Assembly (NCBI GenBank): GCA_016192435.1 | Contig: JACPUD010000016.1 | Span: 1 to 41,396 of the forward strand | Source: Rhodocyclales bacterium | GTDB lineage: Bacteria; Pseudomonadota; Gammaproteobacteria; Burkholderiales; Rhodocyclaceae | DNA: 41,396 nucleotides | Direction of reading: 5' to 3' | Shown: positions 23,387 to 31,193 of the stretch, piece after piece | Layout of the letters: the number at the start of each line of letters is the position of its first letter | How positions within the stretch are numbered: the stretch's first letter is position 1 | Notes under the pieces: model-generated | Seen by the model: the letters and a program-made list of their open reading frames with translations, nothing else | What the model was told of the DNA's origin: nothing | Databases searched by the model: none | Position numbers and translations under genes: made by a program

Positions 23387-25348
23387 CTACTGGCTCTGGA
23401 TATCCGCGGGCAGAGTCCATGCCCGCAGCGCGCGCAGCAGCGATCGCTTCTTGGCCTGATGCGCCTGCATGCGGCGCAGGATGTCGTCCAGGGTGCGCAT
23501 GGCCTCGGCGATGTGCGGCCCCTTGTTGAGCATCACGCATTCCGCCCGCTCGCCCATGGCGGCGTCGGTGATTTCGGCGCGCGACGGCAGGCCGGTCTTG
23601 GCCAGCGTCTCCAGCACCTGGGTGGCCCAGATCACCGGCATGTGCGCGGCTTCCGCGGCCCAGAGGATCTCTTCCTGGACCTCGGCCAGGCGTTCGTAGC
23701 CGCACTCGACGGCGAGGTCGCCGCGCGCGATCATGATCCCTGCCGCCTGGCTCGCCATCGCCGAGAAAAGCAGTTCCGGAAGATTCTCGAAAGCCCGTCG
23801 CGTCTCTATCTTGAGCACGATGCCGAGATCGGGCTTGCCGAGCTGGCGCAAACCGGTGCGCAATGTCGCTATGTCGCTGGCGCGCTGCACGAAGGACAGA
23901 CCCACGAGGTCCGCCTCCTGGGCCACGACGGCCAGGTCTTCGAGGTCCTTGCCGGTCAGGGCGGGCAGTTTGAGCTGGCTGTCCGGCAGGTTGATGCCCT
24001 TGTCGCTGGCGAGCTTTTCGCCGCAGTCCCGGGCGTGGGTGATTTCCACCTCCAGCCAGTTCTTTTCGATGCCCCGGATCACCCCACCGATGCGGCCGTC
24101 ATCGAACCAGATGCGTTCGCCGACGCAGACGTCCTTGAAAATCTCGGGCAGCGTACACGCGACGGCAGCAACGGGTTGCTGCTGCTTCTTTTTCGCTTTG
24201 AAGACCGGCGCGTGATTCGCGGCGCGCGTCAGGTGCAGGATATCGCCGCGCGCCAGGTGCAACAATCCCTCCGCGCGCGGCAGGTCGGACACGGCGCTGG
24301 ATCGCGGACGAGCGCCTTTGCGGCGTCGCTTGAGGCGGGTAGCGGCGACCAGGTAGGCGGTGCGGACGCATTCCGCGAGAACGCCGGCATCTTCGCGCAG
24401 CACCACATGAAGACTGCGTTTGGCGCCGCGCGCGTCGGTCAGGTCGATGTGGTCGCCCAGCTCCAGTTGTGCCAGCCATGCCGCGTCGACGCCGACGTGG
24501 GCCGACGCGCCGCTCACCGGGGTGCTTGCCCCATTGGCGCGCAAGCCGACCAGGCAGGGCATCAACACCCGGCCGAACTCGTCGCGCAGGGGCCGCAGCT
24601 TGAGTACCGGGTCGCCCGCGGGAAGCGCGCCGGTGCGCAGCTTCGGCCCGCCGACATCCATCAGGATGCGCACCGGGCGCCGTTCCGCCTTCGCCGCGCG
24701 GCGCACGTTGGCGGCCATGGCGCGCCACTGGTCGGCGGTGTCGTGGGCGCAATTGATGCGGGCGATATCCATCCCGGACTGCACCAGTTGCCTGACCAGG
24801 CCATAGTCTGCGGCGGCCTCCGTGGACAAGGTGACCATGATGCGCACGGCTCTTTCCGCCGGCGGCGCGCCGAGCAGTTCGTCGGTGTGCCGTTCGAGCA
24901 GTTTCCGGCTGCTCTCCATGCCCACCGGTTCATCTTCCAGCGGCGGCCGCCAGGGCTTGCCGGTCATCCGGTGCAGGATGCCGAGCACCTTGTCGAGATT
25001 GGCCAGGACATGGGATTCGGCCCGTCCGAGCGAGGACAGGCCCACCCGTGCCAGCGATTCCTGCAAGGGGCGGCGGTCGCTCTGGCGCAAGCGCAGGTAA
25101 TGGGCGAAATTGCGGGCGCTGATCCGATAGCCGGGGTCGAGATTCTCCAGGTGCGGCGCCAAGCTATTTTCGTAGGCCAGCAATTTGCCGCGCAAGGTCC
25201 ATAGCTGTCCGATAATGGCGTCGCAACTGGCCTGATCCCAAGTGTCTGCAGGCTGTCCGTCGGGAGCGGCGGCAGGACGCGAGGCGTTTTTTTTCGCGGC
25301 GGACTTGGCCCGCACTTTTTTCGTCGATGAAGGAGTCTGCGCGGCCAT
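23387..25348 (-). CDS. atypical pyruvate kinase-like protein
   Basis: 653 residues. The C-terminal half follows the pyruvate kinase barrel: GGPKLRTG near 243, VLKIET with Lys513 in the catalytic position, MIARGDLAVECG near 538-550 for the metal ligands, and ATQVLETL with PSRAEITDAA. Differences are large: an N-terminal extension of about 170 residues (Lys/Ala-rich start, then a helical domain), a Lys/Arg-rich insert within the B domain (near 345-430), NKGPH in place of the usual SGETA, and no C-terminal allosteric domain. The protein may be an unregulated kinase or may have another phosphotransfer role. ATG 25348 is preferred over an upstream TTG at 25366, though neither has a good ribosome site. 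It stands alone on the minus strand. Confidence 0.75.
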   Translation of the reverse strand: MAAQTPSSTKKVRAKSAAKKNASRPAAAPDGQPADTWDQASCDAIIGQLWTLRGKLLAYENSLAPHLENLDPGYRISARNFAHYLRLRQSDRRPLQESLARVGLSSLGRAESHVLANLDKVLGILHRMTGKPWRPPLEDEPVGMESSRKLLERHTDELLGAPPAERAVRIMVTLSTEAAADYGLVRQLVQSGMDIARINCAHDTADQWRAMAANVRRAAKAERRPVRILMDVGGPKLRTGALPAGDPVLKLRPLRDEFGRVLMPCLVGLRANGASTPVSGASAHVGVDAAWLAQLELGDHIDLTDARGAKRSLHVVLREDAGVLAECVRTAYLVAATRLKRRRKGARPRSSAVSDLPRAEGLLHLARGDILHLTRAANHAPVFKAKKKQQQPVAAVACTLPEIFKDVCVGERIWFDDGRIGGVIRGIEKNWLEVEITHARDCGEKLASDKGINLPDSQLKLPALTGKDLEDLAVVAQEADLVGLSFVQRASDIATLRTGLRQLGKPDLGIVLKIETRRAFENLPELLFSAMASQAAGIMIARGDLAVECGYERLAEVQEEILWAAEAAHMPVIWATQVLETLAKTGLPSRAEITDAAMGERAECVMLNKGPHIAEAMRTLDDILRRMQAHQAKKRSLLRALRAWTLPADIQSQ

Positions 25349-25496
25349 GGTGTCCGATGATTTCAACGGTTCAAATCCGGTGTGAACGAGGCGCCGGCGT
25401 CGGCCAGGCGCGTTGCAAAGGCAGAGGCTAGTTTAGGCCAATAATGTGGCGGGCATGCGCTCGAGGACCGGATTGCGCAGCGGTACCCGTTTCTCG

Positions 25497-25524
25497 CCGT
25501 GTCATCAGCGCCAACTCTTGCGGC
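25497..25524 (-). repeat. short dispersed repeat, copy 5
   Basis: On the minus strand it reads GCCGCAAGAGTTGGCGCTGA then TGACACGG, matching copies 1 and 2 along its whole length apart from two or three bases. It lies seven bases beyond the stop of the VanZ-like gene. Confidence 0.75.
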
Positions 25525-25530
25525 ACCCGG

Positions 25531-25899
25531 TCAGGGCGGGAGCTCGCCGTCCTCTGGTTTGGCCGGCGCGATGCGGTGCGAGGCCCAGCTCAGTGCGTAC
25601 CCGGCCACGACCCCAAGGTCATCGGCGATCCAGTCGGCCCAATCGGCGCGGCGGTAGGTCGTGAAGGATTGAAGTATCTCGATCAGGCCGCCGAACATCG
25701 CCAGACCGGCCAAGAGCGCGATGCTGTGCTTCGGATAGCCGCGCAGTCCGAAAACCGCGAGCGCGAAGAAGCCGATGAAATGGTTGCTCTTGTCCCAGCC
25801 GGTGGTCGGAAGTTCGGCGGTGGTGGGCGCCAGCGAGAGCACCAGGACCGCTGCGGCGCTGGTCCAGAAGCTGTATTTCCAGAAAGTGTTTGCGCTCAT
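25531..25899 (-). CDS. VanZ-like membrane protein
   Basis: 122 residues. Three or four hydrophobic segments, with the VanZ-family marks LSLAPTT, GWDKSNHFIGFFALAVFG (the conserved K-x-x-H-F) near residues 36-53, and the acidic DWADWIADDLGVVAG motif near 92-106. The family is named for a teicoplanin-resistance gene, but most members in proteobacteria have no known role. The ATG at 25899 is chosen because the family begins just before the first membrane segment; longer starts up to 26022 are open but add non-family sequence. Confidence 0.75.
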   Translation of the reverse strand: MSANTFWKYSFWTSAAAVLVLSLAPTTAELPTTGWDKSNHFIGFFALAVFGLRGYPKHSIALLAGLAMFGGLIEILQSFTTYRRADWADWIADDLGVVAGYALSWASHRIAPAKPEDGELPP

Positions 25900-26043
25900 T
25901 CGGGGAATGCCAGGCAGGCGCAGCATCGCTTGCGAAGCCCCGATGGTAATCCGGCTGGCGATTGCCGGTGAGCAGGTGCACCTGCCTTGCGCCGCCAGCC
26001 TCCATGCCGGGCCCTGAGCCAAGCCGCTCGGGCGCCATGTCGC

Positions 26044-26069
26044 CGTACCGTCAGCGCCAACTCTTGCGC
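26044..26069 (-). repeat. short dispersed repeat, copy 6
   Basis: On the minus strand it reads GCGCAAGAGTTGGCGCTGAC then GGTACGG. It lies six bases beyond the stop of the uroporphyrinogen methyltransferase gene, the same kind of position as copy 5. Confidence 0.7.
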
Positions 26070-26074
26070 TGGGC

Positions 26075-26842
26075 TTAGTCGCTGCCTTCCTCGAACCAGC
26101 GCAGCTTGTCGCGCAGGGTGACGACTTCGCCGACGATGATCAGGGTCGGGGCGCGCAGATTGGCGGCTTCGGCCAGGGCGGGCAGGGTGGTCAGGGTGCC
26201 GGTGACGGTGCGCTGGCTGGGCTGGGTGCCATGCTGCACGATGGCGGCCGGCCAGTCTGCGGGCAGGCCGTGTTCCATGAGCTTGGCGCACAGATGCGGC
26301 AGGCCCGACAGGCCCATGTAGATGACCACCGTCTGGCGCCGCCGGGCGAGGCCGGGCCAGTCCAGGTTCATGCTGCCGTCCTTGAGGTGGCCGGTGACGA
26401 AGACGCAGGCCTGGGCGTGGTTGCGGTGGGTCAGCGGGATGCCGGCGTAGGAGGCGACGCCGGCCGCGGCGGTGATGCCGGGCACCACCTCGAAATTGAT
26501 GCCGTCGGCGTGGAGGGTTTCGACTTCCTCGCCGCCGCGGCCGAAGATGTACGGGTCGCCGCCCTTGAGCCTGACCACGCGCTTGCCGGTCCTGGCCAGG
26601 CGCACCAGCAGCTGGTTGATCTGCTCCTGGGGAATGGCGTGGTTGCCTCGTTCCTTGCCGGCATAGATGCGCTCGGCATCGGGACGGGCGAGGTCGAGCA
26701 CGGCTTTCGAGACCAGGTTGTCGTAGACCAGGACATCGGCTTCGCCGATCAGGCGTGCGGCTTTCAGGGTCAGCAACTCGGGGTCGCCGGGACCGGCACC
26801 GACCAGATAGACCCAGCCGGCTTGGGCAGGAATTGGTTTCAT
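26075..26842 (-). CDS. cobA: uroporphyrinogen-III C-methyltransferase (SUMT)
   Basis: 255 residues. Methylates uroporphyrinogen III twice with S-adenosylmethionine to give precorrin-2, the branch point to siroheme and cobalamin. Motifs: [18 protein letters not shown] at the N-terminus, [16 protein letters not shown] near 90-105, [21 protein letters not shown] near 120-140, and GTLTTLP near 220. It is a stand-alone enzyme without the CysG dehydrogenase/ferrochelatase part. The start at 26842 (MKPIPAQ) fits the family; a longer frame adds 19 unlike residues. It follows dsrR by 40 bases, so it is probably part of the dsr transcript and supplies siroheme for DsrAB. Confidence 0.93.
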   Translation of the reverse strand: MKPIPAQAGWVYLVGAGPGDPELLTLKAARLIGEADVLVYDNLVSKAVLDLARPDAERIYAGKERGNHAIPQEQINQLLVRLARTGKRVVRLKGGDPYIFGRGGEEVETLHADGINFEVVPGITAAAGVASYAGIPLTHRNHAQACVFVTGHLKDGSMNLDWPGLARRRQTVVIYMGLSGLPHLCAKLMEHGLPADWPAAIVQHGTQPSQRTVTGTLTTLPALAEAANLRAPTLIIVGEVVTLRDKLRWFEEGSD

Positions 26843-26882
26843 GGGGTTGAATGCTAGCGCAGCTTTTACGCTTGCTGCTTGA

Positions 26883-27224
26883 TCAGGAACAACCGCCACC
26901 GCAACTTCCGCAGCCGCTCTTGGCGGTCGGGCTGCTGCAGCCGCCGCGGAAAATGAACTGGAATTCCCCCGGCTGGACCTCGGTAAAGTCCAGCGTGGTG
27001 TTCTCCAGCAGGGGCTGGCTGGGCGGCGCGATCAGGATCATGACGCCGCCGCCGACGTCGAGCACCAGATCGTCTTCGCGCTCCTCGTCGAAACCCATGC
27101 CGTAGACCAGTTCGCCATCGTCTGCGTCGAGCTTGGCGGCGACGCGCAGCATCGGCTTGCTCTCGGCTTGTTCGGCGGCGGCACGCGCGATCTGTTCGGC
27201 GGCGAGAGGGGTCAGGGTGAACAT
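26883..27224 (-). CDS. dsrR: DsrR, IscA-like accessory protein
   Basis: 113 residues. DsrR has the A-type iron-sulfur carrier fold and is needed for normal expression of the dsr system. Here the family start ([11 protein letters not shown]) and the region LRVAAKL are clear; the cysteine that IscA carries after that strand is missing, as known for DsrR. The C-terminus, however, is rich in cysteine and glycine (GGCSSP, then [11 protein letters not shown]: Cys96, 104, 107 and 112), somewhat like the CGCG tail of IscA. The gene overlaps the end of dsrN by 13 bases and has AAGGAAG upstream. Confidence 0.88.
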   Translation of the reverse strand: MFTLTPLAAEQIARAAAEQAESKPMLRVAAKLDADDGELVYGMGFDEEREDDLVLDVGGGVMILIAPPSQPLLENTTLDFTEVQPGEFQFIFRGGCSSPTAKSGCGSCGGGCS

Positions 27225-28633
27225 GGGATGGCTTCCTTGGTATCGGCAGTGAGACAGGCGCGCACATGCTGGACGAACTTTGCCGGCCAGTCGCAGCCGG
27301 TGGTGGCGCGCAGATGGGTATAGGAGGCGAGCAGGCGGTGCAGCAGCACGCCGTCGTGCTTGCCGTCGACGCCATAGCCGCGGCGCACGGTGTAGGCGTA
27401 GCGGGTGTCGGCGGGCAGGCCGCTAAGGCTCGAATAGTGGAATTCGTGGGCATGCAGCGGGGCCGATGTGGCGCCGACAGTGGATTCGCGCCAGGGATGG
27501 TCGGCGTTGGCTTCGAGGATTACATAGCCGCGGCCCACGGGTTTGGCATGCATCTGAATGTCACCAGGGATCACGCCGACCATTTCGGCTTTCCTGCCCT
27601 GCCACTCGATGCTGCGCGCCAGGTACATCAGGCCGCCGCATTCGGCATAAGTGGGCAGGCCGCCTTCGATGGCGCGGCGGATGTCGGCACGCAGTGCGGC
27701 ATTGGCCTCCAGACCGTCGAGGAAGCATTCGGGAAAGCCGCCGCCGATCAGCAGGCCATCGCAGGGCGGCAGTTTCGAATCTTTCAGGGTATCGAAATAC
27801 ACGGTCTGCGCACCAGCCGCGGCCAGCGCATCGAGGTCGTCGGCGTAATAGAAGCCGAAGGCCGCGTCGCGGGCGATGGCGATGCGTACCGGCTTTTCGC
27901 GATTCGGCGGCGGCAGCGTGGGCGGCGCCAGGGCCACGTCGGTATGACTGATGGCGAGCAGGCGGTCGAGATCGACCTGGGCGGCAATGCGCTGGCCGAT
28001 GGCGGCGATGTGTCGTTCGGCTTCGGCGGTTTCGTTCGCCGGCATCAGACCCAGATGGCGTTCGACCAGCGCCAGTTCGGCGTCTTCCTGCACCGCGCCG
28101 ATCACCGGGACATCGGTGTAGTGCTCGATCACGGCGCGCAGCTTGGCTTCGTGGCGGCGACCGCCGAGGCGGTTGAGGATTACGCCGGCAATGCGGATGT
28201 TGCGGTCGAATGCCTGGTAGCCGAGGATCAGCGGCGCGATGCCGCGCGTCATGCCGCGCGCATCGAGCACCAGCACCACCGGCAGGTCGAGCAGGCGCGC
28301 CAGCGCGGCATTGCTGTTGGAGCCCTGCAGGTCGAGCCCGTCGTAGAGCCCCTTGTTGCCTTCGACCAGGCAGACCTCGGCGTCGTGGCCGTGGCGGGCG
28401 AATTGCTCGCGCAGCTCGGCATCGGGCGAAATGAAGAAATCCAGGTTGTAGCAGGGACGTCCCGCGGCGACCGAAAGCCAGAGCGGGTCGATGTAGTCCG
28501 GCCCTTTCTTGAAGGGCTGCACGGAGCGCGCACGCTGGCCGTGCTTGCCGGAACTCAGCGCCGCCGCCAGGCCGATGCTGATGGTGGTCTTGCCCGAGGA
28601 CTTGTGCGCGGCTGAAATCAGGAAGCGATGCAT
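27212..28633 (-). CDS. dsrN: DsrN, cobyrinic acid a,c-diamide synthase-like (siroheme amidation)
   Basis: 473 residues. It resembles CobB/CbiA: an N-terminal ATP-binding domain with the P-loop SSGKTTI near 13 and FKKGPDYIDPLW near 41, and a C-terminal class-I glutamine amidotransferase domain with the nucleophile in LPTYAECGGLMYLA near 333 and a late His in HAHEFHYS. In the dsr system the enzyme is thought to amidate siroheme to the siroamide found in sulfite reductase. It starts 22 bases after dsrP and overlaps dsrR. There are no other cobalamin genes in the window, which supports the siroheme role. Confidence 0.93.
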   Translation of the reverse strand: MHRFLISAAHKSSGKTTISIGLAAALSSGKHGQRARSVQPFKKGPDYIDPLWLSVAAGRPCYNLDFFISPDAELREQFARHGHDAEVCLVEGNKGLYDGLDLQGSNSNAALARLLDLPVVLVLDARGMTRGIAPLILGYQAFDRNIRIAGVILNRLGGRRHEAKLRAVIEHYTDVPVIGAVQEDAELALVERHLGLMPANETAEAERHIAAIGQRIAAQVDLDRLLAISHTDVALAPPTLPPPNREKPVRIAIARDAAFGFYYADDLDALAAAGAQTVYFDTLKDSKLPPCDGLLIGGGFPECFLDGLEANAALRADIRRAIEGGLPTYAECGGLMYLARSIEWQGRKAEMVGVIPGDIQMHAKPVGRGYVILEANADHPWRESTVGATSAPLHAHEFHYSSLSGLPADTRYAYTVRRGYGVDGKHDGVLLHRLLASYTHLRATTGCDWPAKFVQHVRACLTADTKEAIPCSP

Positions 28634-28655
28634 GCGCGCCGGCCGTACTGCGAAA

Positions 28656-29855
28656 TCAATCCTTGATGCCGGACGCCGCTTCGAGTTCGGCCAGATCGTC
28701 CTGCGGCAGGAAGTGCAGGATGCGCACGCCGATCGTGGTCATGGTGAAGGCCAGGCCCAAGCCGCCGACGGCGAGCAGGATTTCCGGCAGGCGGGCGCTG
28801 TAGTGATCGACGGCACCGTCCATGAAGCTGCTGGCGACATCGTAGCCGGGGAATATGTCGAGCGGGAAGGCCTGGCCGCCGATGATGAAGACATAGAGCT
28901 GAAAGTAGGCGCCGAGGATCACCAGCAGGGCCGCGACATTGACCCAGAGTACCTTGTTGCGGGTACCCGGACTGAACAGCAGGACCAGCGGCAGCAGGCT
29001 GCCGAGCAGCACCTGGCCGATCCAGAACTGGCTGGCGAACTCGCTGTCGAACAGGATGAAATATTCGAAGGCGATGTTTTTGGCGAAATAGGCGTTGACC
29101 AGGTGCAGCATGAAGGTGAAATACAGCACGGCGGCGACGAAAGTGGCCAGCAGGTTCTTCATGCGCTGAAGGATCAGCGGCGGCAGCGTCATGTTGTTCC
29201 ACGCGTACATGGTGGTCTGCACCACGAGGAACACGGCCAGGCCCCAGGAGAAGGACATGATGATGAACATCGGCGCCAGCAGGGCGCTGCCGTAGGCCTG
29301 GCGCGCAACGAGGAAGGCGAAGATGGAGCCGGTGCCGCTGGTCAGGACCACGCGCCAGATGAAAGTCGCGAGACCCGCCGCCTTGGAGTACGGGTTCATG
29401 CGGCGTTCCATCATGGTCCACAGATAGACACCGACCAGGGCATAGAACACCGGATAGAGGATCACGTTCCAGCCGAACACCGAGGTCGGGTTGAAGTGCG
29501 TCGCGGCGACCATCAGCCGGTCGGCACGGCCGAGGTCGAGCATGATGACGAACAGGCCGCCGCTCAGCATGGCGATGGCGAGCAGGCCGGACAGCGGCGC
29601 GCGCGGCTTGTAGAGCACGCGGCCGAAGACCGAGCCCATCGAGGCGACGTTGAGCACGCCGGAAGCGGCGATGATCAGGAAAATGGCGATCACATGGGGC
29701 AGGCCCCAGACGATCTGGTTGTTCATGCCGGTCACGACATGGCCCGAATGCTCCATGTACAGCGCGGCGGCGAAACCGAGCGCCGAGACCAGGCCGCCGA
29801 TGCCGGCGAGCAGGTAGAAGAAGCCTTCTTCGTGGCGGGGATTGAGGGTAGCCAT
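28656..29855 (-). CDS. dsrP: DsrP, NrfD-type integral membrane subunit of DsrMKJOP
   Basis: 399 residues with about ten hydrophobic helices. It belongs to the NrfD/PsrC family and forms, with the ferredoxin DsrO and cytochrome DsrJ, the quinone-interacting module of DsrMKJOP. Family marks include GGLVSALGFAAALYMEHSGH near the N-terminus and LGRADRLMVAATHFNPTSVFGWN near 105-128. The ATG follows the end of the dispersed repeat copy B (CACGTTAAAT then ATG), and no purine-rich ribosome site is visible, unlike the other dsr genes. That repeat separates it from dsrO by 168 bases. The C-terminus (DDLAELEAASGIKD) is cytoplasmic and acidic. Confidence 0.95.
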   Translation of the reverse strand: MATLNPRHEEGFFYLLAGIGGLVSALGFAAALYMEHSGHVVTGMNNQIVWGLPHVIAIFLIIAASGVLNVASMGSVFGRVLYKPRAPLSGLLAIAMLSGGLFVIMLDLGRADRLMVAATHFNPTSVFGWNVILYPVFYALVGVYLWTMMERRMNPYSKAAGLATFIWRVVLTSGTGSIFAFLVARQAYGSALLAPMFIIMSFSWGLAVFLVVQTTMYAWNNMTLPPLILQRMKNLLATFVAAVLYFTFMLHLVNAYFAKNIAFEYFILFDSEFASQFWIGQVLLGSLLPLVLLFSPGTRNKVLWVNVAALLVILGAYFQLYVFIIGGQAFPLDIFPGYDVASSFMDGAVDHYSARLPEILLAVGGLGLAFTMTTIGVRILHFLPQDDLAELEAASGIKD

Positions 29856-29856
29856 A

Positions 29857-29947
29857 TTTAACGTGAAACGACAGGATGGGTCGCTGTCGATATCGAGCGA
29901 AGCGAGCCGTGCAGTAACCCCCCGCGAGGGGGGCGAAGGGGGGCGGG
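29857..29947 (-). repeat. dispersed ~94-base repeat, copy B, between dsrO and dsrP
   Basis: Inverted relative to copy A (2937-3030). On the minus strand it opens with the same C-rich block and C6-TCGC-G6 hairpin, continues GGCTCGCTTCGCTCGA and ends CGTTTCACGTTAAA one base before the dsrP start codon. Confidence 0.8.
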
Positions 29948-30023
29948 CCGAGCTTGCCTGCTCATGGCAAGACGATGGTGCGCACGTTTCATGATTTGAG
30001 GGTCGCGATCGAAGGCATGAGCG

Positions 30024-30785
30024 TCAGATACCCTGGTAACGGACGCCGAGGTTGAGGCGCAGATCGCTACGAACTTGCGTGGTCGGTACGCTGGCGATGC
30101 GTTTGGCGATGTCGCTGGTCGGATCGCTGAGGTCGCCGAAGGTCATCGCGCCCGTCGGGCAGGATTCGACGCAGGCCGGAGTCTGGCCCTTGTCCACGCG
30201 ATGCACGCACAGCGTGCAGGATTCGACGCAGCCCTGGCCGCGCGGCACTTCGGGGTTCTGCTCGGTCAGCGGCGCATGGACGAAGGAACGGGCCTTGTAG
30301 GGGCAGGCCATCATGCAGTAGCGGCAGCCGATGCACGTGTGGCGGTCGACCAGCACAATGCCGTCGGCGCGCTTCATCGAGGCGCCGGTGGGGCAGACGT
30401 CGACGCAGGGCGGGTTGGCGCAGTGCTGGCACATCATCGGCAGCTCGGTCTTGCGGCCGTCGCGGCGGTCGACCAGTTCGATCTTGCGGATCCATTGCGA
30501 GTTCTGCCGCGCGTCGGGCAACTTTTCGCTGACGCCGTTTTCGGTGTGGCAGGCGTCGATGCACTTGGTGCACCCCGGTGCGCACTTGCCGGCGTCGATC
30601 AGCAGGCCCCAGCGCACGGTGGGCGAGGCCGCGGTGCCGGCCTTGCGCGCTTCCGTGGCGGCCGCAGCTTCGCCGACGGCCATCAGGTGCAGGCCAGGCG
30701 CAATCGCGGTGAAGCCGAGACCGGCGACGCCTGCTCCGGCGGCGGCGATGAATTTGCGACGTGGGTTGTTATCGGCGTTACTCAT
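30024..30785 (-). CDS. dsrO: DsrO, periplasmic iron-sulfur subunit of DsrMKJOP
   Basis: 253 residues. A twin-arginine signal (NPRRKFIAAAGAGVAGLGF) directs it to the periplasm. Ferredoxin-type cysteine groups follow: CAPGCTKCIDACH near 69, CQHCANPPCVDVCP near 118, CIGCRYCMMACP near 148 and CVESCTLCVHRV with CVESCP near 180-200. It passes electrons between DsrJ and DsrP. The ATG overlaps the dsrJ stop (ATGA). Codons upstream of 30785 stay open but lie inside dsrJ and are not part of this gene. Confidence 0.95.
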   Translation of the reverse strand: MSNADNNPRRKFIAAAGAGVAGLGFTAIAPGLHLMAVGEAAAATEARKAGTAASPTVRWGLLIDAGKCAPGCTKCIDACHTENGVSEKLPDARQNSQWIRKIELVDRRDGRKTELPMMCQHCANPPCVDVCPTGASMKRADGIVLVDRHTCIGCRYCMMACPYKARSFVHAPLTEQNPEVPRGQGCVESCTLCVHRVDKGQTPACVESCPTGAMTFGDLSDPTSDIAKRIASVPTTQVRSDLRLNLGVRYQGI

Positions 30786-31186
30786 GGCTTCAATCCTGCG
30801 GCCTTGAACTTGGCCTTGGGCTGGTGGCACTCGAAGCAGTCGAGCTTGACCGCGACGTAGCTGTGGCAGCTTTCGCAGAAGTTTTCCTTGCCACCCAGCA
30901 CCGAACCGGTCTTCTGGCTGGCATGGCACTCGATGCAGGCGTTGAGCGAGGCCGGTTCGCCGCGGATGCCGGCGCGCAGCGTGCGGTCGCGCTGGTGCTT
31001 GAGCATCTCCATGTGGTTGCGGCGCATTTCGTCGGCCGGTGCAATGCACTTGCCGGGATTGGCGATCTCGATCACCGGCTTGGCCGTGCGGCCGCCTTCG
31101 CCGGCAAGAGTTGGCGCTGGCCATACGGTGACCAGCGCGGCGATGAACGCCGTGATGGCGGTGACGAGGAGGCGCAGCAGCTTCAT
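30782..31186 (-). CDS. dsrJ: DsrJ, triheme cytochrome c of DsrMKJOP
   Basis: 134 residues. An N-terminal hydrophobic segment (about 5-24) acts as uncleaved signal or anchor, and three haem-binding motifs follow: CIECH near 84, CESCH near 103 and CFECH near 116. The cysteine in NPGKCIAPADE near 48 corresponds to the residue proposed as the unusual axial ligand in DsrJ. The start 31186 (MKLLRLLV) is chosen over longer frames because it begins the membrane segment. A copy of the short dispersed repeat at 31100-31128 encodes the VWPAPTLAGEGG part just after the membrane segment. Confidence 0.93.
   Translation of the reverse strand: MKLLRLLVTAITAFIAALVTVWPAPTLAGEGGRTAKPVIEIANPGKCIAPADEMRRNHMEMLKHQRDRTLRAGIRGEPASLNACIECHASQKTGSVLGGKENFCESCHSYVAVKLDCFECHQPKAKFKAAGLKP
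31100..31128 (+). repeat. short dispersed repeat, copy 3 (inside dsrJ)
   Basis: On the plus strand, antisense to dsrJ, it reads GCCGGCAAGAGTTGGCGCTG then GCCATACGG. It falls in the signal/anchor-to-haem linker of DsrJ and is read there as A-P-T-L-A-G-E, a different frame from copies 1 and 2. Confidence 0.75.
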
Positions 31187-31193
31187 GAGTGAG

